DNA from: Nocardioides sp. cx-173 | GTDB taxonomy: Bacteria > Actinomycetota > Actinomycetes > Propionibacteriales > Nocardioidaceae | Direction: 5' to 3' | Length of the DNA: 64,000 nucleotides | Assembly (NCBI RefSeq): GCF_021117365.1 | Contig: NZ_CP088262.1 | Span: forward strand, 3,226,501-3,290,500 | Part shown: piece by piece, positions 16,820 through 24,849 of the stretch | How positions within the stretch are numbered: position 1 is the stretch's first letter | Layout: each line of letters begins with the position of its first letter | Program-made: the position numbers and the translations under genes | Notes under the pieces: model-generated | Database searches by the model: none | Seen by the model: only the letters and a program-made list of their open reading frames with translations | What the model was told of the DNA's origin: nothing

Positions 16820-16823
16820 AACT
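16798..16823. repeat. Palindromic repeat, copy 1 (perfect 12-bp arms)
   Basis: Perfect inverted repeat: arm AGTTTCACCGGG, centre TG, then the exact complement. It overlaps the last codons and stop of the MFS gene. A second copy lies 36 nt downstream. Could act as a bidirectional terminator between the convergent MFS and MaoC genes, or be a dispersed REP-like element. Confidence 0.9.
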
Positions 16824-16830
16824 GGCGCCT

Positions 16831-16852
16831 CCCGTACGAAACTTCATACGGG
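16831..16852. repeat. Short stem-loop between the two palindromes
   Basis: CCCGTA at 16831-16836 pairs with TACGGG at 16847-16852. The 10 nt between contain a GAA/TTC pair that nearly extends the stem. Sits midway between the two larger palindromes, so the three form a symmetrical unit. Confidence 0.7.
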
Positions 16853-16859
16853 AAGCGTG

Positions 16860-16885
16860 AGTTTCACCGGGTGCCCGGTGAATCT
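16860..16885. repeat. Palindromic repeat, copy 2 (one mismatch)
   Basis: Same 26-nt unit and orientation as copy 1, differing at a single base near the right end (AATCT instead of AAACT). It lies just beyond the stop of the MaoC gene and would form its terminator hairpin on the minus strand. Confidence 0.88.
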
Positions 16886-16894
16886 CCTCCCGCG

Positions 16895-17428
16895 TCACTC
16901 AGCCGCGACGCCCGGCCAGTTCTTGTCGGGCTGGGGGACGGGGCGACCGGGCTGCTCGCCGCCGCGCTCGGTGAGGTAGCTGTCCTTGGGGACCATGACC
17001 TTGCGGCGGAAGATGCAGACGACCTTGCCGTCCTGGTTGTAGCCGATGGTCTCGACGTGGACGACGCCGCGGTCGTCCTTGGACTTCGACTCCCACTTGT
17101 CGAGGACGGTGGTCTCGCCGTAGAGGGTGTCGCCGTGGAAGGTGGGGGCGACGTGGCGCAGCGACTCGATCTCGAGGTTCGCGATCGCCTTGCCGGAGAT
17201 GTCGGGCACCGACATACCGAGCAGGATCGAGTAGACGTAGTTGCCGACCACGACGTTCTTGCCGAACTGCGTGGTCGACTCCGCGTAGTTCGTGTCGAGG
17301 TGCAGGGGGTGGTGGTTCATGGTGAGGAGGCAGAACATGTGGTCGTCGAACTCGGTGACCGTCTTGCCGGGCCAGTGCTTGTAGGTCGCACCGACCTCGA
17401 ACTCCTCATAGCTTCGACCGAACTGCAC
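16895..17428 (-). CDS. MaoC-like hot-dog-fold dehydratase
   Basis: 177-residue single hot-dog-domain protein. The hydratase signature region FDDHMFCLLTMNHHPLHLD (residues about 27-45) has the Asp/His residues of R-specific enoyl-CoA hydratases. FGKNVVVGNYVYSILLGMS and LRHVAPTFHGDTLYGETTV are typical of MaoC family acyl-CoA hydratases. GTG start, with GAGGAG 6 nt upstream. Likely adds or removes water on an acyl-CoA in fatty-acid or branched-chain metabolism; no pathway partner is adjacent. Ends at the palindromic repeats, convergent with the MFS gene. Confidence 0.87.
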   Translation of the reverse strand: MQFGRSYEEFEVGATYKHWPGKTVTEFDDHMFCLLTMNHHPLHLDTNYAESTTQFGKNVVVGNYVYSILLGMSVPDISGKAIANLEIESLRHVAPTFHGDTLYGETTVLDKWESKSKDDRGVVHVETIGYNQDGKVVCIFRRKVMVPKDSYLTERGGEQPGRPVPQPDKNWPGVAAE

Positions 17429-17498
17429 CTGGACTCCTCGGGCTCGACGTCATCGAGCCAGGATTCTGTCAGGCCGGCCCCTCAGCCGGGTACGGCGG

Positions 17499-17678
17499 TC
17501 AGGACCCGCCGCCGCCGGCCTTGCGGCGGTGCATCTTGGGCCCGCCGCCGACCACCTCGGAGCCGTGCGCCTTCTCCGGGGTCGGCCCGTCCTGGTGGAC
17601 GCCCTTCTCCTTGTCGTTCTTGCGATCGAGCGCCGCGCGCATCTTGGCCTTGATGTCGTCGTTGCTGGAGTCGGTCAT
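17499..17678 (-). CDS. Small DUF5302-type protein (59 aa)
   Basis: 59-residue hydrophilic protein MTDSSNDDIKAKMRAALDRK, ending in a basic and glycine-rich tail (MHRRKAGGGGS). It matches my recollection of DUF5302, a short actinobacterial family of unknown function. Start and stop read cleanly in one frame. It lies between the MaoC and sulfotransferase-like genes, all on the minus strand. No function can be stated. Confidence 0.75.
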   Translation of the reverse strand: MTDSSNDDIKAKMRAALDRKNDKEKGVHQDGPTPEKAHGSEVVGGGPKMHRRKAGGGGS

Positions 17679-17721
17679 GGCTCCACCATCCCACGTCGGC
17701 CGGGCACGCGTCGACCGGGAT

Positions 17722-18714
17722 TCAGCCGGCGCGGCGCCCCAGCACGTCGGCGCGCAGCGCCTCGACCTGCGCCAGCATCGCCGCGTCGACCGGCACCGTG
17801 CCGGGGTCGATGCCCGGGACGCGGACCGGCTCCAGGTCGCCGAACCCGCCCACCACGCGCGCCCCGGTGGCGCGCAGGCGGTCCTCGATCTCGAGCGCCC
17901 GCTGGCGCAGCCACGGCGTCGGGTCGAAGCCGATCGGCGGCCCGCCGCGGCCGGCCAGGCGCTGCTTGGCCACCTCGAACTTCACCAGCCGGTGGTACTC
18001 GCCGGTGCGCAGGTGATCGCCGCGCAGGCGCAGGTTGAGCTCGCGCAGCAGCACCGCCGACACCGCGTCGAGCGAGGTGTTGGCCGGCGGCACGTCGACC
18101 CCGTCCGCGGCCGGGACACCGCTCGCCTCGCAGAAGCGCGCCCACAGCAGTCCCGGGTCCGCGCCCGGCGGCGGCACGGTCACGAGCGCGACCCGGTCCG
18201 CGCCGACGGCGTCGGTCCAGTTGCCCGCGATCCGGCCCATGCCCTGCTGCAGCCAGAACATCCGGCCCGCCTGCTGCGCGCCGGGGAACTGACCGACGTA
18301 CTCGGCCCAGGCGAGGGTGCCGCCGTTCTGCAGGCCCTCCTGCCACATGGCCGGGATCGCGCGGCCGAGGTCGCGCAGGGTGAGGACGACCTCGACCGGG
18401 GCGGGGGCGAGCGAGGCCAGCACCCGCTCGATCGACGCCGGCTTGGCGGGGCCGAGGAACTCCATGCTCACCAGCGCGGTGCCCTCGTGTGCGGCCACCT
18501 CGTCGAGCAGCGCCTGCCAGCGGCCCTCCGACTTGCCGGCCTGCTGGGTGCGGCCGAGCACGTCGCTGACCGCCAGCATCTGGTCGCGCCAGCGGCGGCC
18601 GGGCAGCAGCACCCCGCGCTCGGCGAGCAGGCCGCGGTTGGCCTCGAGGCGGCGCTGGACGTACGACGTCCCGGACTTCATCAGTCCCACGTGCAACACG
18701 ACCCGGCTCGCCAT
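17722..18714 (-). CDS. Sulfotransferase-like P-loop protein, copy 1
   Basis: 330 residues with an N-terminal P-loop HVGLMKSGTSYVQRRL that matches the 5'-phosphosulfate-binding loop of PAPS-dependent sulfotransferases. A following EVVLTLRDLGRAIPAMW resembles the 3'-phosphate-binding strand with its Arg. It probably transfers sulfate to a carbohydrate or lipid, but many actinobacterial members are uncharacterised. A relative lies at 25895-26977, sharing the P-loop context, RGVLLPG/QGVLLPG and GTALVSMEF/GTGLVSHEF. Cytoplasmic, no signal peptide. ATG start. Confidence 0.75.
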   Translation of the reverse strand: MASRVVLHVGLMKSGTSYVQRRLEANRGLLAERGVLLPGRRWRDQMLAVSDVLGRTQQAGKSEGRWQALLDEVAAHEGTALVSMEFLGPAKPASIERVLASLAPAPVEVVLTLRDLGRAIPAMWQEGLQNGGTLAWAEYVGQFPGAQQAGRMFWLQQGMGRIAGNWTDAVGADRVALVTVPPPGADPGLLWARFCEASGVPAADGVDVPPANTSLDAVSAVLLRELNLRLRGDHLRTGEYHRLVKFEVAKQRLAGRGGPPIGFDPTPWLRQRALEIEDRLRATGARVVGGFGDLEPVRVPGIDPGTVPVDAAMLAQVEALRADVLGRRAG

Positions 18715-18731
18715 GGCGGCAGGCTAGCGGC

Positions 18732-19763
18732 TCACTCGAGGCGCGTCGGCACCCCGTGCCCGACCGAGGTGCCGAGGACCCGGCGCTCCCCCGTCGGCCA
18801 GGTCTCGAGCCAGACCAGGAACTCGTGCTCGGAGTCCGGGGTCCGGCGCGACGGCTCCAGGTAGACGTGGGCGAACGGCGCCGCCGCGGTGGCCTGGGCC
18901 CCCAGCGCGTCGATGCCGGAGCGGACGGCGTCCTGCTCGTCGCGCTCGAGGTACTGCCACATGACGCTGTGCCACAGCACCGTCGTGGTGCCCTCAGCCA
19001 GGACGAGCCGGGACACCAGGTCGTGGGCCGACTCGCGCCGCACCTCGTACGGCGTGCGGTCGGCGAGCGCGAAGGCGCCGCGCAGCCGCTCGAGCCGGTG
19101 CGCCTGGTCCGGCCAGACGTAGGCGGTCAGCACCAGGCGGCCCTCGGTCGTCCGCACGTCGACGGGCATCACGTCGCTGCCCAGGCGCTCCACGATGGGC
19201 GGCGGCTCCCGCCGTGGCAGCAGTCCGGTCCACGCCGGGTCCAGCACCACCGGGGAGTCCGCCGGCCCCAGAGCACCGGCGGGCGTGACGTAGCGGAACC
19301 GGTCGGCCAGCAGGTTGAGCCCGCCCGAGGAGCCGATCTCGACCAGCCGCACCGGGTGCGCCCAGGGCAGCGCGAGCAGCCCGGCCATCAGCGCGGTCGC
19401 GCGCCCGACCTCGTTGGTCTGCGGCGGCCGGTCCAGCCACTCGCGCACGGCTTCCGGCTCGGCGGCGAGCAGGTCGCGCAGCGCTCCCCAGCCGGCCTCG
19501 GGCTCCCAGGTGCCGCCCACGCTCGGGTAGTACGCCGCCAGCGCGCCCGCCCGGCGCTCCAGCACCAGCCGGTGCACGCTGCCCAGCAGCCGCAGCGCCA
19601 GCGCCGACGGACCGGGGTCGTCCTCGTGCCCGGCCAGCACGGTCGCGGTCGGCCCACCCGCCACCAGGTCGTCGGCGAGCCGCTCGCACAGCCCGGCGTA
19701 CATGGGCGAGCCGAGGGCGGCGCACGCCGGCCCCTGCCGGCGTACGGCCTCGACGACGTCCAC
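18732..19763 (-). CDS. DUF2332 family protein
   Basis: 343-residue cytoplasmic protein of the DUF2332 family. Recognisable blocks are GSPMYAGLCERLADDL, the NEVGRA motif, LVEIGSSGGLNLLADRFRY and VLWHSVMWQYL. The GSSGGLNL stretch recalls a methyltransferase-like nucleotide site, but no activity is established. It starts at GTG 4 nt after the acyl-CoA dehydrogenase stop and is likely in the same transcript. No other pathway link is visible. Confidence 0.85.
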   Translation of the reverse strand: MDVVEAVRRQGPACAALGSPMYAGLCERLADDLVAGGPTATVLAGHEDDPGPSALALRLLGSVHRLVLERRAGALAAYYPSVGGTWEPEAGWGALRDLLAAEPEAVREWLDRPPQTNEVGRATALMAGLLALPWAHPVRLVEIGSSGGLNLLADRFRYVTPAGALGPADSPVVLDPAWTGLLPRREPPPIVERLGSDVMPVDVRTTEGRLVLTAYVWPDQAHRLERLRGAFALADRTPYEVRRESAHDLVSRLVLAEGTTTVLWHSVMWQYLERDEQDAVRSGIDALGAQATAAAPFAHVYLEPSRRTPDSEHEFLVWLETWPTGERRVLGTSVGHGVPTRLE

Positions 19764-19767
19764 CCGC

Positions 19768-20964
19768 CTAGGCCTTCAGCTTGTAGTCCTTGAGCAGCGA
19801 CCGCCCGATGATCATCTTCTGGATGTCGGAGGTGCCCTCGCCGATGAGCATGAACGCGGCCTCGCGGTAGAGGCGCTCGATCTCGTACTCCTTGGAGTAG
19901 CCGTAGCCGCCGTGGATGCGGAAGGAGTCCTGGACGACCTCGTTGCAGTACTCCGCGGCGAGCATCTTGGCCATGCCGGCCTCGACGTCGTTGCGCTCGC
20001 CCTTGTCCTTGAGGCGTGCGGCCTTGACCATCATCGCGTGGGAGGCCTCGACCTTGGTCGCCATCTCCGCGAGCCGGAACAGGATCGCCTGGTGATCGGC
20101 GATCTGCTTGCCGAAGGTCTCACGGGTCTGGGCGTAGGCGATCGCGAGCTCGAAGGCCCGGTTGGCGATGCCGCAGGCGCGGGCGGCGACGTTGACGCGG
20201 CCGACCTCGACGCCGTCCATCATCTGGTAGAAGCCCTGACCGGGCTCGCCGCCCAGGATCTGCTCGGCCGCGATCTGGTGGCCCTCGAAGATCGCCTCGG
20301 TGGTGTCGACGCCCTTGTAGCCCATCTTGTCGATCTTGCCGGGGATGGTCAGGCCGGGCGCGGTCTCGCCGAAGCCGACCTCCTTCTCCACCAGGAACGT
20401 CGTCATGTTCTTGTAGACGCTGTCGGCGCCCTCGTCGGTCTTGACCAGGACGGCGATCAGGTTGGACGTGCCGCCGTTGGTGAGCCACATCTTCTGGCCG
20501 TCGATGGTGTAGCCACCCTCGCCCTTGGTGGCCTTGGTCTTGATCGCCGAGACGTCCGAGCCGAGGCCGGGCTCGGACATCGAGAACGAGCCGCGCACCT
20601 CGCCGGTCGCCATCCTCGGCAGGTACTTCTTCTTCTGCTCCTCGGTGCCGTGCTTCATCAGCATGTAGGCCACGATGAAGTGGGTGTTGATCACACCGGA
20701 GACGCTCATCCAGCCGCGCGCGATCTCCTCGACGCACAGCGCGTAGGTCAGCAGCGACTCGCCCAGGCCGTCGTACTCCTCGGGGATCATCAGCCCGAAG
20801 ATCCCCAGCTCCTTGAGTCCGTCGACGATCTCCTGCGGGTACTCGTCGGCGTGCTCGAGCTCGGTGGCGACGGGGAGGATCTTCTCCTCCACGAACTGGC
20901 GCACCGCCTTGAGGATCTCGGTCTGGTCGTCGGTGAGTCCGTCGGTCTCGCAGAGGCGACCCAT
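19768..20964 (-). CDS. Acyl-CoA dehydrogenase
   Basis: 398-residue FAD-dependent dehydrogenase that introduces the alpha,beta double bond of an acyl-CoA and passes electrons to ETF. Seen: FSMSEPGLGSDVSAIKTKA (FAD/substrate region), MWLTNGG, IPGKIDKMGYKG, YAQTRETFGKQIADHQAI and RIHGGYGYSKEYEIERLYREA. GEGTSDIQ near the C-terminus holds the candidate catalytic Glu. ATG with AGGAG 8 nt upstream. Chain-length or branched-chain specificity cannot be told. First gene of a pair with DUF2332. Confidence 0.93.
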   Translation of the reverse strand: MGRLCETDGLTDDQTEILKAVRQFVEEKILPVATELEHADEYPQEIVDGLKELGIFGLMIPEEYDGLGESLLTYALCVEEIARGWMSVSGVINTHFIVAYMLMKHGTEEQKKKYLPRMATGEVRGSFSMSEPGLGSDVSAIKTKATKGEGGYTIDGQKMWLTNGGTSNLIAVLVKTDEGADSVYKNMTTFLVEKEVGFGETAPGLTIPGKIDKMGYKGVDTTEAIFEGHQIAAEQILGGEPGQGFYQMMDGVEVGRVNVAARACGIANRAFELAIAYAQTRETFGKQIADHQAILFRLAEMATKVEASHAMMVKAARLKDKGERNDVEAGMAKMLAAEYCNEVVQDSFRIHGGYGYSKEYEIERLYREAAFMLIGEGTSDIQKMIIGRSLLKDYKLKA

Positions 20965-21067
20965 GTGTTGGCTCCTGTACGGCGGTGGGTGGGACAGGCA
21001 CACGCTACCGAGGAGCGGACGCTTCGGGGCGCCGCGGCGGTGTGACGTACCTCCCCCGGGCCAGGGG

Positions 21068-22465
21068 TCAGTAGGTGCGGCCCACCAGCGCCAGGAACTC
21101 CCGGAAGCCCCAGTCGTAGGCACGGGTGCTGGTCCGGATCGAGGCGGTCGTGGGGTTGCGCGACGCCGCGTACGCCGCCGGCTGGTCGCTGTCGATGCGC
21201 AGGGCCCGCGTGGCGCCGGCGGTGCTGACCAGCAGCCGGGTCATCGGGAGGTCGCGGCGCGACTCGATGCGCCGGCAGGTCGCCCAGCAGCCCACCGCCC
21301 ACTGGCGCGTCCGCACCCTCGCCTTGAGCCGGGCGAACAGCGCCTTCTCCATGGCGTTGGGCCGGTAGCGGCGGGTGAGGAACTGGACCTTCACGCCCCG
21401 CTCGACGGCCTTGAGCAGCGAGCCGTAGATCCGCTGGTCGCCCAGGCCCCTGGTGTCCATGTGGATCCCGGCGCCCTTCGGCGCGGCGTCGATGGCGTTC
21501 ACCAGCAGGTCGAGCACCACCCGTCGACCGGCGCGTCCACCCGACGGCCGGTTGACGACCGGGCCGGGACGGAAGGCGATCGGCTGCCCGACCGGGCTGG
21601 TCAGGAGCTCCGCGTCCACCGTGAGCGCATCGTGGTCGGAGTGGAGCTCGGTCGTGGTCTGACCGGTGACCCGGAACTGCTCGGCCTTATGCAGGAAGAC
21701 GTAGTCGATCGTCGCCCCGCGGTGGTCACCCGTCGGCGCGTAGGTCCCCGTGACGTCGTACGTCGGGGTGAGCCCCTGCTCGGTCAGCACGTCGCGGGGG
21801 TACTCCTTCTTGTTCGTGTAGTGGAAGTTGAAGTCGCCTCCGACCAGCACCGGCCCCGAGGCGGCCAGCGCGGCCACCAGCGCCCCGAGGCGCCGCACCG
21901 AGGGCTTGATGATCTTCTCGGTGCGCTTGCTGCGGGGCGTGAGGTGCGTGGACACGGCCGAGACGACGCGTCCGGTGGCGTACTCGCGCGCGGTCACCCA
22001 GTTGGCGTAGCGCACCCCCCACTCGACCGCCTGGCCCGGACCGCGCCCGCGCAGGTTGCTGATCATGTGGGTGCCGGTGGCCAGCGCCTCCCAGCGATCG
22101 GCGCGCCAGGCGATGGGCGTCGCGCCCGTGTAGGTGCCGGGGGTGCGGAACATCGCGTACGGCGCGGGGGCGAGCGCGGCGTCGGCCCGGCGCGGGACCT
22201 CGTTGTAGGTGATGAAGTCGGGGGCCTGCGCGAAGACCGTGGCGAGGTCGGCCGCGAACTTGGCGTCGGGCTGGCCGGAGAGCAGGTTGGCCTGCACGAT
22301 GCGGACCGACGTGGGCGGGACCTCGTCGACGGCGACGACCCCGCCGCTGGCACCCGAGGGCCCGGTGGACAGGCCCGCCAACGAGAGGCCGAGCACCCCG
22401 GCGAGGGCGGCGGCGGCGGGCCCGCGGAGACGGCGGGCGAGGCGCGGGCGGGTGCTGACGTTCAC
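21068..22465 (-). CDS. Exported EEP-fold phosphodiesterase fused to a degenerate phospholipase-D half
   Basis: 465 residues. The N-terminus (LRGPAAAALAGVLGLSLAGL) is a signal peptide or anchor. Residues about 50-300 form an endonuclease/exonuclease/phosphatase domain with intact catalytic motifs: IVQANLLSG, FITYNEVPR, STHLTPRS, GGDFNFHY, TIDYVFL and HSDHDALT. The last 150 residues (from GRRVVLDLLVNAIDAAPKG) resemble one half of the secreted PLD-fold protein at 28741-30138: LLKAVERGVKVQFLT aligns with LINAQRRGVIVRVLM. The HxK of that half is replaced by PMT (PMTRLLVSTAG), so this half should be inactive. GTG start without a clear ribosome-binding site. Substrate (nucleic acid, phospholipid or teichoic-type polymer) unknown. 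Confidence 0.8.
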   Translation of the reverse strand: MNVSTRPRLARRLRGPAAAALAGVLGLSLAGLSTGPSGASGGVVAVDEVPPTSVRIVQANLLSGQPDAKFAADLATVFAQAPDFITYNEVPRRADAALAPAPYAMFRTPGTYTGATPIAWRADRWEALATGTHMISNLRGRGPGQAVEWGVRYANWVTAREYATGRVVSAVSTHLTPRSKRTEKIIKPSVRRLGALVAALAASGPVLVGGDFNFHYTNKKEYPRDVLTEQGLTPTYDVTGTYAPTGDHRGATIDYVFLHKAEQFRVTGQTTTELHSDHDALTVDAELLTSPVGQPIAFRPGPVVNRPSGGRAGRRVVLDLLVNAIDAAPKGAGIHMDTRGLGDQRIYGSLLKAVERGVKVQFLTRRYRPNAMEKALFARLKARVRTRQWAVGCWATCRRIESRRDLPMTRLLVSTAGATRALRIDSDQPAAYAASRNPTTASIRTSTRAYDWGFREFLALVGRTY

Positions 22466-22573
22466 GCGATGGGGTCCAATCTGAGGCTCATGCAGGAGGC
22501 GTGCCTGGCAATCACACCAGTCACACCAGTCCCACGGAACCCCTGGCGGAGAACTACAGACCTGTAATTCACC

Positions 22574-22605
22574 GGGCGAGGACTTCGCCCCGCCTGGGGG
22601 CCCCC
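22574..22605 (-). terminator. Probable terminator downstream of the acyltransferase gene
   Basis: Hairpin GGGCGA (22574-22579) with TCGCCC (22585-22590), next to the palindrome GGGGGCCCCC (22596-22605). It lies just past the stop of the minus-strand acyltransferase gene. No long T run, as is common in high-GC actinobacteria. Confidence 0.5.
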
Positions 22606-22617
22606 GAAGCGGCGGTG

Positions 22618-24747
22618 CTAGGAGCTGGCCGCGGCCTCGACGAGGCCGAGCCGGCGACCGAGAGGCACCGCCAGCTGGCGCGCGTAGTCGGGGGTCATGT
22701 GCTCCTTGTCGCGCATGGTGACGGTGCTGCCCACCACCGACGGGCACTGTTTGTCGAAGCAGAACCATGGCCCGGCGTTGACGAACGGGGCGCCGGCTCG
22801 CCGGGCCGCGTCACGAAAGCCCATCTGGATCGCGCGGGCCTGGGGGCCGGCCTCGAACAGACAGTCGCCGAGGTCGACCTCGCCCGAGGTCAGGCACACG
22901 CCGGGCTCGCGCGGGAGCTGGGGTGTGTTGCCCAGGACCACCAGCCGCGGGGCCAGCGGCTCGAGGAGCCGGAGCTGCTCCTCGAATCCCGCCCCCACGA
23001 CCTCCCGGAACTCCTCGGCGTCCTCCTGCTTGAACACCAGCCGCGAGCCGTCCTCCGACATCACCGGGGACACCGCCGACGTGGCGACCACGATCAGGTC
23101 GGGCTGCAGGTCCTCAAGCGTCTCGAGGGTCCAGGCCTTGAAGTCCTGGCACTCCTCCCACGGCCGCTCGGTCTCCCGCTCGGCCTGCACGGCCTGCGTC
23201 GCCGAGCACCCGCTGTAGACGAACTGGAAGGCGCGGAAGCCCTCGGCGCTCCCCAGCTCGTCGAACGCCGGCGACCACGCCCGCGCGTGCGAGTCGCCGA
23301 TCAGGGCGACGGTGAGGTCGGCGTCGGAGTCGCCCAGCGGGCACAGCTGCGTCGTGCCCGTCCGGTAGTCGCAGTCCCCCAGCGGCGCGGTGGCCTTGCG
23401 GATCCCCAACAGCGACGGCGTCAGGTCGCTGGGGACCTCCCGCCCCTCGCGGGCGGCGAGGACGGACGCCTGGACCAGCGCGAGCTGGGGGTCGTCGCTG
23501 AGCCGGCGGTCGGCGAAGTCCGCCGTCGTGATCGCCGGGTCGTCGCCGCCCAGGCCCAGCTCGTGGACGACCCACTGGCGGCCGGAGAGCACGACCGCCA
23601 CGACCAGGATCACCCCCGCGGGGTACAGCGCGATCCCGAAGGAGGGGCGCGACCAGCGCCGGCCGCGCCGGAACGGCTCCTCGACCCAGTGGTACGTCGC
23701 GGCGCTCAGCGCCACGACGAGCGCCAGCGCCAGCAGCAGGCGCAGCCCGCCGAGGTGCGCGACGCCCTGCCGGTCCTCGGCGATGCGCAGCACCGGCCAG
23801 TGCCACAGGTAGAGCGAGTACGACCAGTTGCCGATCACCAGCAGCGGCGGCAGGGAGAGCACCCGGGACACCAGCGTCTGGCCCTCGCGCCCGGAGGCGT
23901 CCCCCGAGGCGATCAGCAGCACGGTGCCGAGCACCGGCAGGGCTGCGGCGTACCCCGGGAACGCGGTCCCCGCGTCGAGGACCACCACGGAGGCGAGGAT
24001 CGCGAGCAGCCCGGCCGCCCCCATGCCCTGCCGCACGGGTCGCGGCAGCCGGACGTCGCCGCGCGACAGCCACAGGGCGGTCGCGGCGCCGGCACCGAGC
24101 TCCCACGCGCGGGTCAGCGTGGAGAAGTACGCCGTCACCGGGGACTCGTAGGTGGCGTAGAGGGACCAGGCGAACGACGCCAGGCTCAGGGCCAGCAGCA
24201 ACCCCAGCAGCACGCCGTGGCGAGGGGCGCCGGAGCGGCGGCGAGCCACCGCCAGCCAGCCGATGAGGATCAGCGGCCAGACCAGGTAGAACTGCTCCTC
24301 GACGGCCAGGGACCAGAAGTGCTGGAGGGGCGAGGTGGGCTCGCCCTGCGCGAAGTAGTCGGTGCCGACCTGCGCGAAGCGGATGTTGGCGGCGAAGAAC
24401 GACGACCAGACGGCGTCCTTGCCGATCTCGAGCGCCCGCACCAGCGGCAGGAGGAGCGTGGCGGCGACGACGGTCGCCACGAGCACCACGACGGCGGCGG
24501 GCAGGATCCGGCGGGCCCGGCGGGCGTAGAACCCGCCGAGCGAGATCCGCCCGGACCGGTCGGCCTCCCGCACCAGCAGCGAGGTGATGAGGAAGCCGGA
24601 GATGACGAAGAAGACGTCCACCCCGACGAAGCCGCCCTCGAAGCCGGCGAAGCCGGCGTGGGCCACGATCACCAGGCCGACGGCCAGTGCGCGCATGCCC
24701 TGGATCTCAGGCCGGAATCCCAACCCGGGTGAGGGGGCACTTGCCAC
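22618..24747 (-). CDS. OafA-like membrane acyltransferase with C-terminal SGNH domain
   Basis: 709 residues. The first ~370 residues are an acyltransferase-3 membrane domain with about ten segments: it opens FRPEIQGMRALAVGLVIVAH, has VDVFFVISGFLITSLL, HFWSLAVEEQFYLVWPL and YSLYLWHWPVL. The rest, outside the membrane, is an SGNH hydrolase-like domain with block I VALIGDSHARAW (about residue 480) and a late DKEHMTPDYA carrying the catalytic His region. Such proteins O-acetylate surface or cell-wall polysaccharides. GTG start at 24747 with AAGGAG 8-10 nt upstream. Divergent from the EEP gene at 24850. Confidence 0.92.
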   Translation of the reverse strand: MASAPSPGLGFRPEIQGMRALAVGLVIVAHAGFAGFEGGFVGVDVFFVISGFLITSLLVREADRSGRISLGGFYARRARRILPAAVVVLVATVVAATLLLPLVRALEIGKDAVWSSFFAANIRFAQVGTDYFAQGEPTSPLQHFWSLAVEEQFYLVWPLILIGWLAVARRRSGAPRHGVLLGLLLALSLASFAWSLYATYESPVTAYFSTLTRAWELGAGAATALWLSRGDVRLPRPVRQGMGAAGLLAILASVVVLDAGTAFPGYAAALPVLGTVLLIASGDASGREGQTLVSRVLSLPPLLVIGNWSYSLYLWHWPVLRIAEDRQGVAHLGGLRLLLALALVVALSAATYHWVEEPFRRGRRWSRPSFGIALYPAGVILVVAVVLSGRQWVVHELGLGGDDPAITTADFADRRLSDDPQLALVQASVLAAREGREVPSDLTPSLLGIRKATAPLGDCDYRTGTTQLCPLGDSDADLTVALIGDSHARAWSPAFDELGSAEGFRAFQFVYSGCSATQAVQAERETERPWEECQDFKAWTLETLEDLQPDLIVVATSAVSPVMSEDGSRLVFKQEDAEEFREVVGAGFEEQLRLLEPLAPRLVVLGNTPQLPREPGVCLTSGEVDLGDCLFEAGPQARAIQMGFRDAARRAGAPFVNAGPWFCFDKQCPSVVGSTVTMRDKEHMTPDYARQLAVPLGRRLGLVEAAASS

Positions 24748-24849
24748 CGTGGGCACTCCTTCGCGGCTCGTCTGGGAGCGGGCCGCCGCACCGTCGGCGG
24801 GCCCTCGGCGCGGGTCATCAGCGCCGGTGCCTGACGCTATCCTGTCGCA

